64,000 nt of DNA, from the NCBI GenBank assembly GCA_963751165.1, contig CAVVTP010000020.1, positions 33,069-97,068 on the forward strand, in the 5' to 3' direction. The first letter of the stretch is position 1; every line of letters starts with the position of its first letter. This DNA comes from Roseiarcus sp963751165 (GTDB lineage Bacteria > Pseudomonadota > Alphaproteobacteria > Rhizobiales > Beijerinckiaceae). Of the stretch, positions 54,023-63,236 are shown in pieces. Under the pieces are notes generated by a model. It saw only the letters and a program-made list of their open reading frames with translations, was not told where the DNA came from and did not search any database. Made by a program: the position numbers and the translations under genes.

Positions 54023-54679
54023 ATGGATGATCAGGCTGTCGAGGCCGCGACGGAGCGCCGGTTCGACGCGGCCTTCCAGGGGGAGTTCGCCGAACTGCTC
54101 GCCTGGCGTCGCGACGTGCGCCGATTCCGGCCCGGCGCCGTCCCTGAGGCGACGCTCGATCTCCTTCTCGGCTTGACGGCCCTGGCCCCTTCTGTCGGCA
54201 ACTGCCAGCCGGCGCGCTTCGTCCGCGTCGACGAAGAGACCCGCCGTGAAGCGGTTTGCGCCAATTTCCAGGTCGCCAACGGCCAGGCTCTCGCCGCCTA
54301 TTGTGGCGAGCGCGCGAGGCTCTATGCGACCCTCAAACTGGCCGGCCTGCGTGAGGCGCCGGTGCAGCTCGCGGTGTTCTGCGACGAGGGCACCGAGCAG
54401 GGCCATGGCCTCGGCGCGCGTACGATGCCCGAGACGCGGCGCTACTCGGCCGTCTGCGCGCTGCACACCTTCTGGCTCGCTGCACGGGCGTACGGCCTCG
54501 GCGTCGGCTGGGTGTCGATCCTCGATCCGATCCGGCTCGCGGAAGCGCTTGAAGTTCCGCAGACGTGGTCGTTCGTGGGCTACCTCTGTGTCGGCTGGCC
54601 GCAGGAAGAGCACCTGACGCCGGAGCTCGAGCGGGCGGGCTGGCAGACCCGTACGGTTCATCCCGTGATCAGGCGGTGA
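54023..54679 (+). CDS. bluB: 5,6-dimethylbenzimidazole synthase (BluB)
   Basis: 218 residues from ATG 54023, preceded by GGAGG; the open frame above is not supported. BluB-type nitroreductase fold: WRRDVRRFRPGAVPE near the start, then LAPSVGNCQPARFVRV, a long insertion, TMPETRRYSAVCALHTFWLAARAYGLGVGWVSILDP, and VGYLCVGWPQE. It breaks down reduced FMN with oxygen to make the lower ligand of vitamin B12. No other cobalamin gene and no recognisable cobalamin riboswitch lie near it. Confidence 0.9.
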   Translation: MDDQAVEAATERRFDAAFQGEFAELLAWRRDVRRFRPGAVPEATLDLLLGLTALAPSVGNCQPARFVRVDEETRREAVCANFQVANGQALAAYCGERARLYATLKLAGLREAPVQLAVFCDEGTEQGHGLGARTMPETRRYSAVCALHTFWLAARAYGLGVGWVSILDPIRLAEALEVPQTWSFVGYLCVGWPQEEHLTPELERAGWQTRTVHPVIRR

Positions 54680-54686
54680 ATGGCCA

Positions 54687-55163
54687 TCACCGCCGGGGCG
54701 GGTGAAGGTCGTCTACCCACTGCACCCGCTCAGGGTTCGGCTCGACGTTCGGCAAATCGAGATTGACGACCACGGGCTCCTGACCACTCCGCACCAGAAC
54801 GCACGACAGCGGCGCGTCGTCGTTCGCATTGATCTCCTGGTGCGGGACATAGGGCGGCACGTAGATGAAGTCGCCCGGGCCCGCCTCGGCCACGAATTCG
54901 AGCCGGTCGCCCCATCTCATTCGGGCGCGTCCGCTGACCACATAGATGACGCTCTCCACGGGTCCGTGATGGTGCGCCCCCGTCTTGGCCATCGGGTGTA
55001 TGACGACCGTCCCCGCCCACAGTTTGTCCGCGCCGGCTCGAGCGTAGGTAATCGCCGCGGCGCGATTCATGCCGGGCGTCTGCGGAGTGTTGATGTCGAG
55101 CTCGTCGGCATGGACCACCCGAACACCGTCGAGGCGCCATCGGGATTGGTCGGCATCTTGCAT
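54687..55163 (-). CDS. Cupin-domain protein
   Basis: 158 residues from ATG 55163. The two cupin motifs are clear: HPMAKTGAHHHGPVESVIYVVSG (metal-binding His and Glu) and GDFIYVPPYVPHQEINA with the last His. It is a single-domain cupin, probably a metal-binding small-molecule enzyme or sensor. It is convergent with bluB, with 7 bp between stops. No substrate can be assigned. Confidence 0.85.
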   Translation of the reverse strand: MQDADQSRWRLDGVRVVHADELDINTPQTPGMNRAAAITYARAGADKLWAGTVVIHPMAKTGAHHHGPVESVIYVVSGRARMRWGDRLEFVAEAGPGDFIYVPPYVPHQEINANDDAPLSCVLVRSGQEPVVVNLDLPNVEPNPERVQWVDDLHPPRR

Positions 55164-55282
55164 TGTCGCTCTCCCAAACCAACGCGCAAGCGTTCGAGCG
55201 CGGCTCACCTTAATGGAAGAGCGACTGAGCGAACAGTCTGTGTCCGCTGGCGTTCCCACTCGCCGGCGGGTATTTTGCCGCC

Positions 55283-56102
55283 ATGACCGACGTCACGACT
55301 ATCACAGCGACGCCAACGCGCCACACCGCGCGGGCGCTGATCGTCGGCGACCGCATCGACACCGCGGGACTCGAGCGGCCGGACACGATTTCGCTCTTGC
55401 CGCTCGCCTTCCGCGTCGGAGAAACGGGGATGGTCGCGCTGTTCCGCTTCGGCGTCGCGGTGATGGTCGGCCTTTCGCCGCTCGAGGAAGAGGACACGCT
55501 CGCCAAGCTCAAGTCCCAGAGTCTACGGCGAGCGGGCGAAGGGCGATGACGAATACGCCGCGCTCGAGGTCTCGCCGGAAAGCGACGAGCAGAAGTCGTC
55601 CGGCGGCCCGATCCAAATCAAGAACCTGTCGCCGCAGCGCTTTCTCGTGGTCGCCGACGCGCTGGCGAAGACGGTTGCGCTTGCCCGCGACGAGCGCGAG
55701 GTCAACAAGGTGTTCGACGTGATCGAGCCCTTCGCGGCCCATCTTGCGGCGAGCGGCAAGACGCCGTTCCGCCGGAGCGCGATGCTGAGACTGATCGGCC
55801 AGACCCTGCTCGTCCAGCACCGGGTGTCGGGGCGGGTCGCGGTCGAGGAGAAGCCGGACGTCCTTTGGGACCGGCCGGACCTCGAGCGCCTCTACGCCCG
55901 CCTCGAGGACGAATACGAGCTGAAAGAGCGCGCTGGCGTCCTCAAGCGCAAGCTCGACGTCATCGTCGAGACCGCGCATGCCCTCACCGACATCATCGAC
56001 GCCGACCGGGCGACGCGGCTCGAGTTCGCCATCGTCCTTCTGATCGTGCTCGAACTCATCGCGGCGATCGTCCAGATCGCGCTCGCGCTGCAGGGGCGGT
56101 AG
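55283..56102 (+). pseudogene. RMD1/YagE (DUF155) family protein, one frameshift
   Basis: The first frame from ATG 55283 contains FRVGETGMVALFRFGVAVMVGLSPLEEEDTL, the usual RMD1 start. After KLKSQ one extra base near 55518-55523 shifts frame; the next frame continues VYGERAKGDDEYAALEVSPES, then DALAKTVALARDEREVNKVFDVIEPFA, VSGRVAVEEKPDVLWDRPDLERLYARLEDEYEL and one C-terminal membrane helix (FAIVLLIVLELIAAIVQIAL). The restored protein is ~272 residues. The family (COG1723) includes yeast mitochondrial Rmd1; its bacterial role is unknown. Confidence 0.8.
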
Positions 56103-56231
56103 CTTCGCGGCTCGCTCCATGCGTTGGTCAACCGACCGATTCTGCTTGAGCGGCCTCCGTCAACGAGACGACGGAGCCGCTGATTTTGCAAAACGATGCA
56201 TGCCGACCTCGCCGACGCTGACACGGCGCCG

Positions 56232-58220
56232 TCACCGCAGCCTGACCGGAATGATCTCGACCGTCAGCTGTACTTCGTCGCCGAGGCCGTAATAGGAATA
56301 CGCGGGCCGCGACATCTGCCGCAGGAAGAGGAACAGCTTCAGCCGCATACGCTTGAAGACATTGCTCTTGCGCGCCGGCAAAAGGTTCTCCTGCATGACG
56401 TGGACGATCCACTGGCGCGGATCGCTCGGCAGGTCGATCTCCTGGTGGCGGGCGAGGTCCTCCAGCGCGCGCTCGACGTTCGGCTCCTCGAGGAAGCCAA
56501 AGGAGAGTTCGACCCCGATGACGTTGCCCTTTTGGGCGCTGCGGTCGAACACTGTCACCTGATAGCGGCTGCCGTGGATATAAGGCGTCTTCTTGTGGGT
56601 GACCTCGACGAAGACGAGGTTGCGCGGCAGGACGCCGGTGCGCTCGGCGATGAGCCGGATCAGCGACGGCGCGCGGTCGCCGAGCGATCTCAAGGGTCGC
56701 GGCGACATGATGAGCGCATTGCGCTCGAGGTAGTGCCGGCTCGATCGGTGCAACTCGACGACTTCGGCCATGGTCAGCGTCGCCTTGGCGTTATGGGCGG
56801 CGCTGGTCGCCTTCCGGCCCCAACGCCAGGTCGCCATCGCGGCGAAGGCGATCGCGCCGACGGCGATCGGTACGTAGCCGCCCTCGAACAGCTTGAGCAG
56901 ACTGGCGAGCAAGAAGGCGCCGTTCAGCGCCGTCAGCGGCCCCCAGACGAGCGCTGTCGTCGCCGGGCGCCAGCCCCATTGGCGCAGCGCGACCGGGATC
57001 ATGGCGACCGACGTGATCACCATCACCCCCGACACGGCGAGGCCGTAGGCCGCCGCCAGCGACGCGCTCGAGCCGAAGGACCACACCAGCGCCACGCAGC
57101 CGACGAGCAGCATCCAGTTGACGACCGGAATATAGATCTGCCCCTCGCGCGCGTGGTGGGTGTGGCGGATTTCGAGTCGGGGGAAGAGGCCGAGCCGGAT
57201 CGCCTGCGACACGAGAGAGAAGGCGCCGGAAATGAGCGATTGCGAGGCGATGACGGTCGCCGCCGTCGCCAGGACGACCATCGGCATGACGAGCCAATGC
57301 GGCGCGAGGGCGAAGAAGAGTTTGTCGTCCGCGATCGGACCGGCGCCGAGGAGATAGGCGCCCTGTCCGAGATAATTGAGGAGGAGCGCCGGATAGACGA
57401 TTGCGTACCAGGAGAGACGAATCGGCAGCGCGCCGAAATGGCCGAGGTCGGCGTACATCGCCTCGCCCCCGGTGACGACCAGCATCAGCGCGCCGAGGAT
57501 CAGCAGCGCCTCCACGAAATGCGCGTGCGCCAGAAACCTCGCGCCGTAGACGGGATTGAAGGCGGCGAGGATCTGGGGTTCGGCGTCGATCTCGGCGGCC
57601 CCGAGGACGGCGATGCCGAGGAACCAGACGAGCACGACCGGCCCGAACAGCGCGCCGACGCTGGAGGCGCCCTTGAACTGGATGGCGAAGAGCGCAACGA
57701 GAAGGCCGAGGGTGATCGGAATGACCGCGCTGGAAAAGCCCGGCACGGCGACGCCCAGGCCCTCCACCGCGGAGAGCACGCTGATCGCCGGCGTGATCAT
57801 CCCGTCGCCGATCAAGAGCCCGGCGCCTGCCATCAGAGCCCACGACAGCATGCGGGCGCGCGCATCCGCGGGGTCGTGCAGGAGGCCGTAGAGCGCGAAC
57901 ACGCCGCCCTCGCCGTCGTTCTGCGCCCGCAGCACCAGGAGGGCGTATTTGATCGCGACGATGAGGGTCAGCGTCCAGATGACGAGCGAGACGGCGCCGA
58001 GCGCATCCTCGGCCGACCGCCCGGGGGCCACACGAAATATCTGATCCATGGCGTAGAGGGGCGAGGTGCCGATGTCGCCGTAAACGACGCCGAGCGCCCC
58101 GAGCGCCAGCGGAACGACGCCGCGCGGCGCCGCATGGTCATGCGCCAGCCCGGAGGCCTCGGCGCGACGCGGCCGATCGACGAGGAGCGACATGGGTGTG
58201 GACCCATATATTGATGCCAT
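56232..58220 (-). CDS. kup: Kup-type low-affinity potassium transporter
   Basis: 662 residues from ATG 58220; an in-frame TTG (58247) and a further ATG (58193) are alternatives. The first ~430 residues contain about twelve membrane helices. Family marks are GVVYGDIGTSPLYAMDQ, IKYALLVLRAQNDGEGG, GDGMITPAISVLSAVEG and ALLLNYLGQGAYLL. The C-terminal ~220 residues are cytoplasmic, with FFEVTHKKTPYIHGSRY-like wording (here VFVEVTHKKTPY). It imports K+ with protons. The gene is monocistronic. Confidence 0.95.
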   Translation of the reverse strand: MASIYGSTPMSLLVDRPRRAEASGLAHDHAAPRGVVPLALGALGVVYGDIGTSPLYAMDQIFRVAPGRSAEDALGAVSLVIWTLTLIVAIKYALLVLRAQNDGEGGVFALYGLLHDPADARARMLSWALMAGAGLLIGDGMITPAISVLSAVEGLGVAVPGFSSAVIPITLGLLVALFAIQFKGASSVGALFGPVVLVWFLGIAVLGAAEIDAEPQILAAFNPVYGARFLAHAHFVEALLILGALMLVVTGGEAMYADLGHFGALPIRLSWYAIVYPALLLNYLGQGAYLLGAGPIADDKLFFALAPHWLVMPMVVLATAATVIASQSLISGAFSLVSQAIRLGLFPRLEIRHTHHAREGQIYIPVVNWMLLVGCVALVWSFGSSASLAAAYGLAVSGVMVITSVAMIPVALRQWGWRPATTALVWGPLTALNGAFLLASLLKLFEGGYVPIAVGAIAFAAMATWRWGRKATSAAHNAKATLTMAEVVELHRSSRHYLERNALIMSPRPLRSLGDRAPSLIRLIAERTGVLPRNLVFVEVTHKKTPYIHGSRYQVTVFDRSAQKGNVIGVELSFGFLEEPNVERALEDLARHQEIDLPSDPRQWIVHVMQENLLPARKSNVFKRMRLKLFLFLRQMSRPAYSYYGLGDEVQLTVEIIPVRLR

Positions 58221-58337
58221 CTTGCAATGGGATTGCCCGTCGGACAACGCCCGCCGACTGCGACACTTGCGCCCAGGGGCGGGTTGGGTTAGGGGCCGCG
58301 CTTCCTATATCTCGGATATCTGTTGAGGAGATCGGGT

Positions 58338-58583
58338 TTGGCCCAGGCTGCGGAGACGAAGCCGATCAATTGGAGAAATGCGTTGACGCTCCTCAGCGTC
58401 GCCGTTCTGGTCGGCACCGAGCTCGTCGGCGCGGGTAGCGCCGCCGGCTGGGCGATCGGCGGCCTGTTCGCCCTCGGCGAGCCGTTCACGCATATCCTGG
58501 AAGGCCTGCTCGTTCTCTCGGCCATGACGGGGCTCTACTATTTCCTGCGCGCCGCGCTTGCCCACGAGCCGATAAGGGGATAG
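58338..58583 (+). CDS. Small two-helix membrane protein
   Basis: 81 residues from TTG 58338, chosen because GAGGAG stands 7 nt before it. Two hydrophobic helices are visible: ALTLLSVAVLVGTELVGAGSAAGWAIGGLFAL and ILEGLLVLSAMTGLYYFLRAALA. I know similar small hypothetical proteins in Rhizobiales but no function. It is divergent from kup, about 117 bp away. Confidence 0.6.
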   Translation: MAQAAETKPINWRNALTLLSVAVLVGTELVGAGSAAGWAIGGLFALGEPFTHILEGLLVLSAMTGLYYFLRAALAHEPIRG

Positions 58584-58599
58584 GCGCCGCTAAATCCCG

Positions 58600-58735
58600 T
58601 TCTCCCTGCGTGCGACCCGCGTGCGGGGAGAAGATGGCGCGAAGCGCCGGTGAGGGCGACGCGGACCTCGGCCGCATGGCGGAGCCCTCCCGGCCCTCTC
58701 CCCGCCTTAGGCGGGGCGAGGGGGTTCGGGCGCGA
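58600..58735. repeat. GC-rich intergenic repeat-like palindromic segment
   Basis: It contains CCCCGCCTTAGGCGGGG at about 58700-58716, a tight hairpin, and GCGGGGAGAAGATGGCG with TGAGGG, wording shared by dispersed intergenic repeats of GC-rich alphaproteobacteria. The neighbouring minus-strand gene runs into it: its last codons and TAA stop (58707) come from this hairpin. A similar CTCTCCCCGCTCGCGGAGAG segment is at about 17191-17210. Confidence 0.45.
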
Positions 58736-59618
58736 GCGAAGTCCCGTTCCACTCCGCCACCAGATCCGACAGCATCGGCACGTAGTCCTCGCCATGCCCG
58801 GTCGCGACGGCCTGGGCGAAGGAATTGCGCACCGAAGCGCCGACAGGATTGGCGACCCCGAGCGCTTGGGCGAAGCCCGCAAGATAGGTGACGTCCTTCA
58901 ACGCGTTGGCCAGCGTGAAGCGATGGGCGTTGCGGTCGCGCTCGATCACATATTGGAAGAAGGTCCGGTAGAACGGGCAGTCCATGCGGCCATTACGGAT
59001 GACAGCGTCGAACACGGCGGGCGCGAGGCCCGCCTTGGCCCCGACCATCAGCGCTTCCGAATAGAGCGCGGCATAGCCCATCGACAGGAAATTGTTGAGA
59101 AGCTTCATCGTGTGCCCTGTCCCGACCGGGCCGGTCTCGACAAGACGGCCGGCGAACGCCTCCAAGATCGGTTTTGCGCGGGCGACGGCGGCGGGGTCGC
59201 CGCCGACCATGACGTCGAGCGTTCCCTCCCAGGCGTCTTTTGGCGTACGGCTCAAAGGGGCGTCGATCAGGGTGATGCCCTTTGGCCCGAGTTCTGCCGC
59301 CATGCGCCGTGTTGAGGCCGGCTCCGAGGTCGAGCAGTCGATGACGAGAAGCGGCTTGCCGGCCGAGGCGAGCCCTTCCGGCCCCTGGATGATCGCCTCG
59401 ACCTGCGGCGAGCCGGTCACGCAGAGAACCACGATGTCGCTCGCTTCAGCGATGGCGCTGGGGTTCGGCGCCTCCTTTGCGCCGCGACTTTTAAGATCGT
59501 CGACCGCGTCGCGCTTGCGATGGGCGAGGGCCGTCAAAGGCCAGCCCTTCTCGACGATATTCTTCGCCATGCCGTGGCCCATGAGCCCGACGCCGATGAA
59601 GCCGATCCGTTCTTTCAC
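58707..59618 (-). CDS. 3-hydroxyisobutyrate dehydrogenase-like NAD(P) oxidoreductase
   Basis: 303 residues from GTG 59618 with AGAAAGAGG upstream. The Rossmann motif is IGFIGVGLMGHGMAKNI (residues 4-20). DAPLSRTPKDAWEGTLDVMVGG is the substrate loop, and the catalytic Lys is in GTGHTMKLLNNFLSMG. It belongs to the beta-hydroxyacid dehydrogenases (3-hydroxyisobutyrate, tartronate semialdehyde and relatives); the exact substrate is not fixed. The C-terminal ~10 residues (APEPPRPA) are encoded by the adjoining repeat. Confidence 0.88.
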   Translation of the reverse strand: MKERIGFIGVGLMGHGMAKNIVEKGWPLTALAHRKRDAVDDLKSRGAKEAPNPSAIAEASDIVVLCVTGSPQVEAIIQGPEGLASAGKPLLVIDCSTSEPASTRRMAAELGPKGITLIDAPLSRTPKDAWEGTLDVMVGGDPAAVARAKPILEAFAGRLVETGPVGTGHTMKLLNNFLSMGYAALYSEALMVGAKAGLAPAVFDAVIRNGRMDCPFYRTFFQYVIERDRNAHRFTLANALKDVTYLAGFAQALGVANPVGASVRNSFAQAVATGHGEDYVPMLSDLVAEWNGTSLAPEPPRPA

Positions 59619-59733
59619 GCCAAAGCCTCTTTCTGCGCCCTTCGCGACCCCTCGCGACGGTCGCGGGGCCAAACAGTCATCGCCACGGGCACAAAGGGTT
59701 GCAAAGGCCGACCCGCAGCGCCCGTTCGAACGA

Positions 59734-59943
59734 TCATTTTCCTTTCCGCTTGCTTTCGACGTTCGTCGCCCCGACGAACCAGTCGCGCGCCGCAACCTCC
59801 TCGAACACGACCCAGACGTCGCTCTTCCCAAGGCCTGTCGCTTCCGCGATGGCGTTTGTGACCTTCTCCGCGATCGCCGCCTTCTTGCCTTCGGGGTCGC
59901 TCGCGATGACTTCCTTCACCATCCTGATATTGACGAACGGCAT
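59734..59943 (-). CDS. 4-oxalocrotonate tautomerase family protein
   Basis: 69 residues from ATG 59943, preceded by GGGAGG. After removal of Met the catalytic Pro1 is exposed (PFVNIRMVK). The middle helix KKAAIAEKVTNAIAEATG and the beta strand DVWVVFEEV follow the family pattern. It acts as an oligomer that moves protons between keto and enol forms. It sits upstream of the dehydrogenase on the same strand, 115 bp apart. Confidence 0.88.
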   Translation of the reverse strand: MPFVNIRMVKEVIASDPEGKKAAIAEKVTNAIAEATGLGKSDVWVVFEEVAARDWFVGATNVESKRKGK

Positions 59944-60062
59944 CTGCGCCTCCCGCAATTCAACTGCGGCGGTCGATCGGGCCGCAGCGGAAATGTCAGC
60001 ATGGCATTTGACATGGAAAAGAGCCGAAAGGTCAACCGGAGCGGCGCCTGCAAAGGAGGGCG

Positions 60063-61127
60063 TCAGCTCGCCAGCGGCTCGCTTGGCGAAGCCCTCTTCG
60101 CCAGCGCCGCCCTCACGGCGGGCGCGACGACGGTTCCGAGAAGCTCGATCGAGCGCAGGATAGCGCCTTGCGGCTGCGCGCCGACCGCCGCTTGCATGAG
60201 ATAGCGCTGGTGGCCGAAGACTGCGTGCTGGGCGAGAATTTTCGCGATCGCCTCGTCCGGCGCGCCAACCATCAGATGCCCGCGCGGACCGCGGCCCAGG
60301 TCGAATTGCGCCCGCGACAGCGGCGGCCAGCCGCGTTCGCGACCGACCCGGCTCATCACTTCGGCGTAGGGTTCGAAGAAGGCCTCGACCGCGGCCTCTG
60401 CCGTGTCGGCGAGAAAGCCATGGCCGTTGATCCCGAGAGCCAATTTCTCCGGCGCAACTCCTGCGCGCCGCGCCGCGTCGCGGTATAGCTTTGCGAGGGG
60501 AGCGAACCGGGCCGGTTCGCCGCCGATGATGGCGATCGCCAGCGGCAGGCCAAGCGCGCCGGCGCGCGCGACCGATTGCGGCGTTCCGCCGGAGGCGATC
60601 CAGACCGGCAACGGGTTCTGCAGCGCCCGCGGATAGACCCCTTGTCCGTTGAGCGGCGCGCGATGCTTGCCCCTCCAGACTGGACGGCTGTCGCCGCGGA
60701 TCGCGAGCAGGAGATCGAGCTTTTCGGCGAACAATGCCTCGTAGTCGTCGAGGTCGTAGCCGAACAGCGGGAAGGACTCGATGAAGGCGCCGCGGCCGGC
60801 CATGATCTCGGCCCGCCCGCCCGACAGACAGTCGAGCGTGGCGAATTCCTCGTAGACGCGCACCGGGTCGTCGGATGAGAGCACCGTGACAGCGCTTGTC
60901 AGGCGGATGCGCTTCGTCCGGGCCGCGCCGGCCGCGAGCGCGACCGCCGGGGCGGATACGGCGTAGTCCGGCCGATGATGCTCACCGAGGCCGAACACAT
61001 CGAGGCCGACTTTGTCGGCAAGCTCGATCTGCTGCATGAGATCGGCGAAGGTCTTGTGGAGGCCGACCGGTTCGCCGGTCGCCGGATCGCGCCGGGCCTC
61101 GACGAAGGTATAGACGCCGAATTCCAT
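60063..61127 (-). CDS. LLM-class flavin-dependent oxidoreductase
   Basis: 354 residues from ATG 61127. Luciferase-like monooxygenase wording: MEFGVYTFVE, ELADKVGLDVFGLGEHHRPDYAVSAP, AARTKRIRLTSAVTVLSSDDPVRVYEEFATLD, GRAEIMAGRGAFIESFPLFG and VWIASGGTPQSV. It uses reduced flavin and may oxidise a small organic compound; the substrate is unknown. It is the downstream neighbour of the M23 peptidase gene, 47 bp apart on the same strand. Confidence 0.88.
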   Translation of the reverse strand: MEFGVYTFVEARRDPATGEPVGLHKTFADLMQQIELADKVGLDVFGLGEHHRPDYAVSAPAVALAAGAARTKRIRLTSAVTVLSSDDPVRVYEEFATLDCLSGGRAEIMAGRGAFIESFPLFGYDLDDYEALFAEKLDLLLAIRGDSRPVWRGKHRAPLNGQGVYPRALQNPLPVWIASGGTPQSVARAGALGLPLAIAIIGGEPARFAPLAKLYRDAARRAGVAPEKLALGINGHGFLADTAEAAVEAFFEPYAEVMSRVGRERGWPPLSRAQFDLGRGPRGHLMVGAPDEAIAKILAQHAVFGHQRYLMQAAVGAQPQGAILRSIELLGTVVAPAVRAALAKRASPSEPLAS

Positions 61128-61173
61128 CAGGACCTCTTGTCTACCCGCCGCCTCGTCGAGACGAGCGCGGAAG

Positions 61174-62407
61174 CTATTCCGCTGGAAAATCGACGACCTC
61201 GCCGTCGAGCGGAAGCTCGTCGACATGCGGGCCGGCATGCCAACCCCGGTCGATCGCGGCCGGCGCGCCTTTGGTGAACACGTCGTCGGCATCGTCTTGG
61301 TTGAGCCGACCGGCGCCCACGAAACTCGTGAAGGCATAGGGAATCCCGTTGGCGGCGAGAGGAGACGGTCCGTCCATCACGTGAAAATGCAGATGCGGAG
61401 CGTCAGAATTGCCAGTGTCGCCGACGCGGCCGATGACCTGTCCTGCCTTGATCCGGTCGCCCTGTTTGACCGCCACGGTTCCAGTCTTGAGGTGGGCGAA
61501 GAGGGCGAAATAGCCGCCGCCGATATCGACCACGACGTGATTGCCGGCCGCGGTTTCAATCGTGGGCGGGTTGCGCGGCACGAATGGAACTTGTTCCTCA
61601 GCGCCGTCGGAGGCTTCGACGACTACCCCGTCCGCGACGGCGTAGACCGAATTGCCGTAGGTCGGATAGCTCTCATTCCTCTCACGCGGGCCGACGAAGA
61701 GACGCCGCGACGAGTTCGAGCTGCACGAAATCGATGGCGAAGCGCTCGGGGACCAACGGCTTTCCATTGAACGCCATGACCGCGCCGCGGTGGCCCAGCG
61801 ACTGGCAGCAGCCGTTGGTGTCGACCCAGCCGGCGCCCCGCAGCGGCGGAGCGATGACGACGGCCTTGCGCTTATCGACCTCGACGTCCGCCCCTTCGAA
61901 AGTGGCTTCGGCGGCGACGCCGAGTTTCGGATCGAGCGGGATGGCCTTGTGCTCGTCGTCGGGCGAAGTCGCAAAGCGCGTCGTCGAGATGCGATGCCGG
62001 ATGGTCTTTGGAAGCGCCGCTCCCTTCGGCAATGTCGCATCGAGGAAAGCGTATCCCGATTGGCCGCGCGGCAAGGTCAGGCCGGGTTCGCGGTCGTTGA
62101 GGCGGAAGATCGCTTTCAGATCATCGCCTTTCCACTCGCCGAGCGTGGCGCCTGTCGAGGGATCGAATGCCGTGATCGCGTCGATGCGGCTCATGATCGT
62201 CGTCTCGTTGACGAACGAGAGTTCATAAACGAGATGTGTGAGGCCGTCCGCTCCGCCGACGGGGCGCGGCGAGATCAGCGGCTCGACGACGATCGCGGTG
62301 AAAACGAATTTGGACTCGGGCTTGTCCGCGCGCGACGGCGTTCCGAAGGAGGCCAGCGCCAGAGCCAGGAGACAGGCCAACCGCAGGAGCCTGAGACGCG
62401 TGAGCAT
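61174..62407 (-). pseudogene. Exported M23 (LytM) peptidase, one frameshift
   Basis: From ATG 62407 (GGAG 7 nt before; ATG 62419 is possible) a signal peptide ends near PSRA. A ~230-residue unique domain follows to RFAIDFVQL. One extra base at 61715-61716 shifts frame; the next frame reads SSRRLFVGPRERNESYPTYGNSVYAVADGVV and the M23 core, with His in LFAHL and H-x-H in APHLHFHVMDGP, ending at 61174. The restored length is ~410 residues. The M23 fold cuts peptide cross-links of peptidoglycan; the first zinc ligand His/Asp pair is not obvious here, so activity is uncertain. Confidence 0.75.
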
Positions 62408-62477
62408 TTTTTTCTCCATAACGTCGGCGGATCGCACGAGGGTCCCGACAAGACGCGCGCGGAAACGCCTCGCAGTG

Positions 62478-63161
62478 CTAAGAACCGGCGGCGGCCGTAA
62501 GCGACGCATGGATCGTCCGGCGCAAGAAGTCGATCATGCCGAAGCCGAGCCACCCGACGAGTGCCTGCGGAACGACGTCGGCGAGGCCGAAGCCCGGCAC
62601 GATCGCGGCGACGGGCTTGTGCCGCGCTTCCGACACATTCCAGGCGACGGCCGCCGAGCCCAGCGCCGAACTGCCGACGCCGGTGACTGCGATCGCCTCC
62701 ACGTCCTCCGGCGGGACGCCGAGCTCGGCGGCGGCTGAGGCGTGGGGGAACTTCAGTCCCTCGGCAACGAAACTCTTGACATCACCGTATTGGGAGACGA
62801 ACGGCGGGCGATGCGCGTCAACGACAAGGATCGCGCCCTCCGGACTGTAAAGCTCTTTCACGACGAGCCGCACCAAAGCTTCGAACGCCGCGAGTTGCCT
62901 TCCGGTCGCGCCCTCCTGCCTCTCGATCTTCGCAGCCACAGGCAGGCCGCCAACAGCGAGTCCGAGCCAGAACCGTTCGGTGTCGTAAAAGAGGCGGTCG
63001 CCCGCGCTGTTCGCGTATTGCACGGCTAGCAGCACCGGCACGATCGCATGCGCGAACGGGGTCGGCGTCATTGCTGGCGATGGGACGCCCAGGCTCTCGG
63101 GAGTGAAGCGCGGATCGAAAGGGGCGGGCGCGGAGGGCGTCGGAACCGTGAGATCGTTCAT
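62478..63161 (-). CDS. Hypothetical protein
   Basis: 227 residues from ATG 63161. The N-terminal 35 residues are Pro/Ala-rich. The rest has mixed alpha/beta character with a hydrophobic C-terminal part (AAIVPGFGLADVVPQALVGWLGFGMIDFLRR). I do not recognise a family. Codon use and length look like a real gene, and no shadow frame explains it better. It lies between the M23 peptidase gene and the IS6 element. Confidence 0.55.
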   Translation of the reverse strand: MNDLTVPTPSAPAPFDPRFTPESLGVPSPAMTPTPFAHAIVPVLLAVQYANSAGDRLFYDTERFWLGLAVGGLPVAAKIERQEGATGRQLAAFEALVRLVVKELYSPEGAILVVDAHRPPFVSQYGDVKSFVAEGLKFPHASAAAELGVPPEDVEAIAVTGVGSSALGSAAVAWNVSEARHKPVAAIVPGFGLADVVPQALVGWLGFGMIDFLRRTIHASLTAAAGS

Positions 63162-63236
63162 GCGATTCTGCCCCTATCCCGACCAGGTAGGCTTTGTCAC
63201 GTTGACCTGCCGCGAGCGCGAAGTGTCGGCGCCTCT

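Noticed and set aside
56196..58214. A 672-codon plus-strand open frame opposite kup
   Set aside because: Same cause: an antisense shadow of an intact twelve-helix transporter, with a highly charged, unstructured translation.
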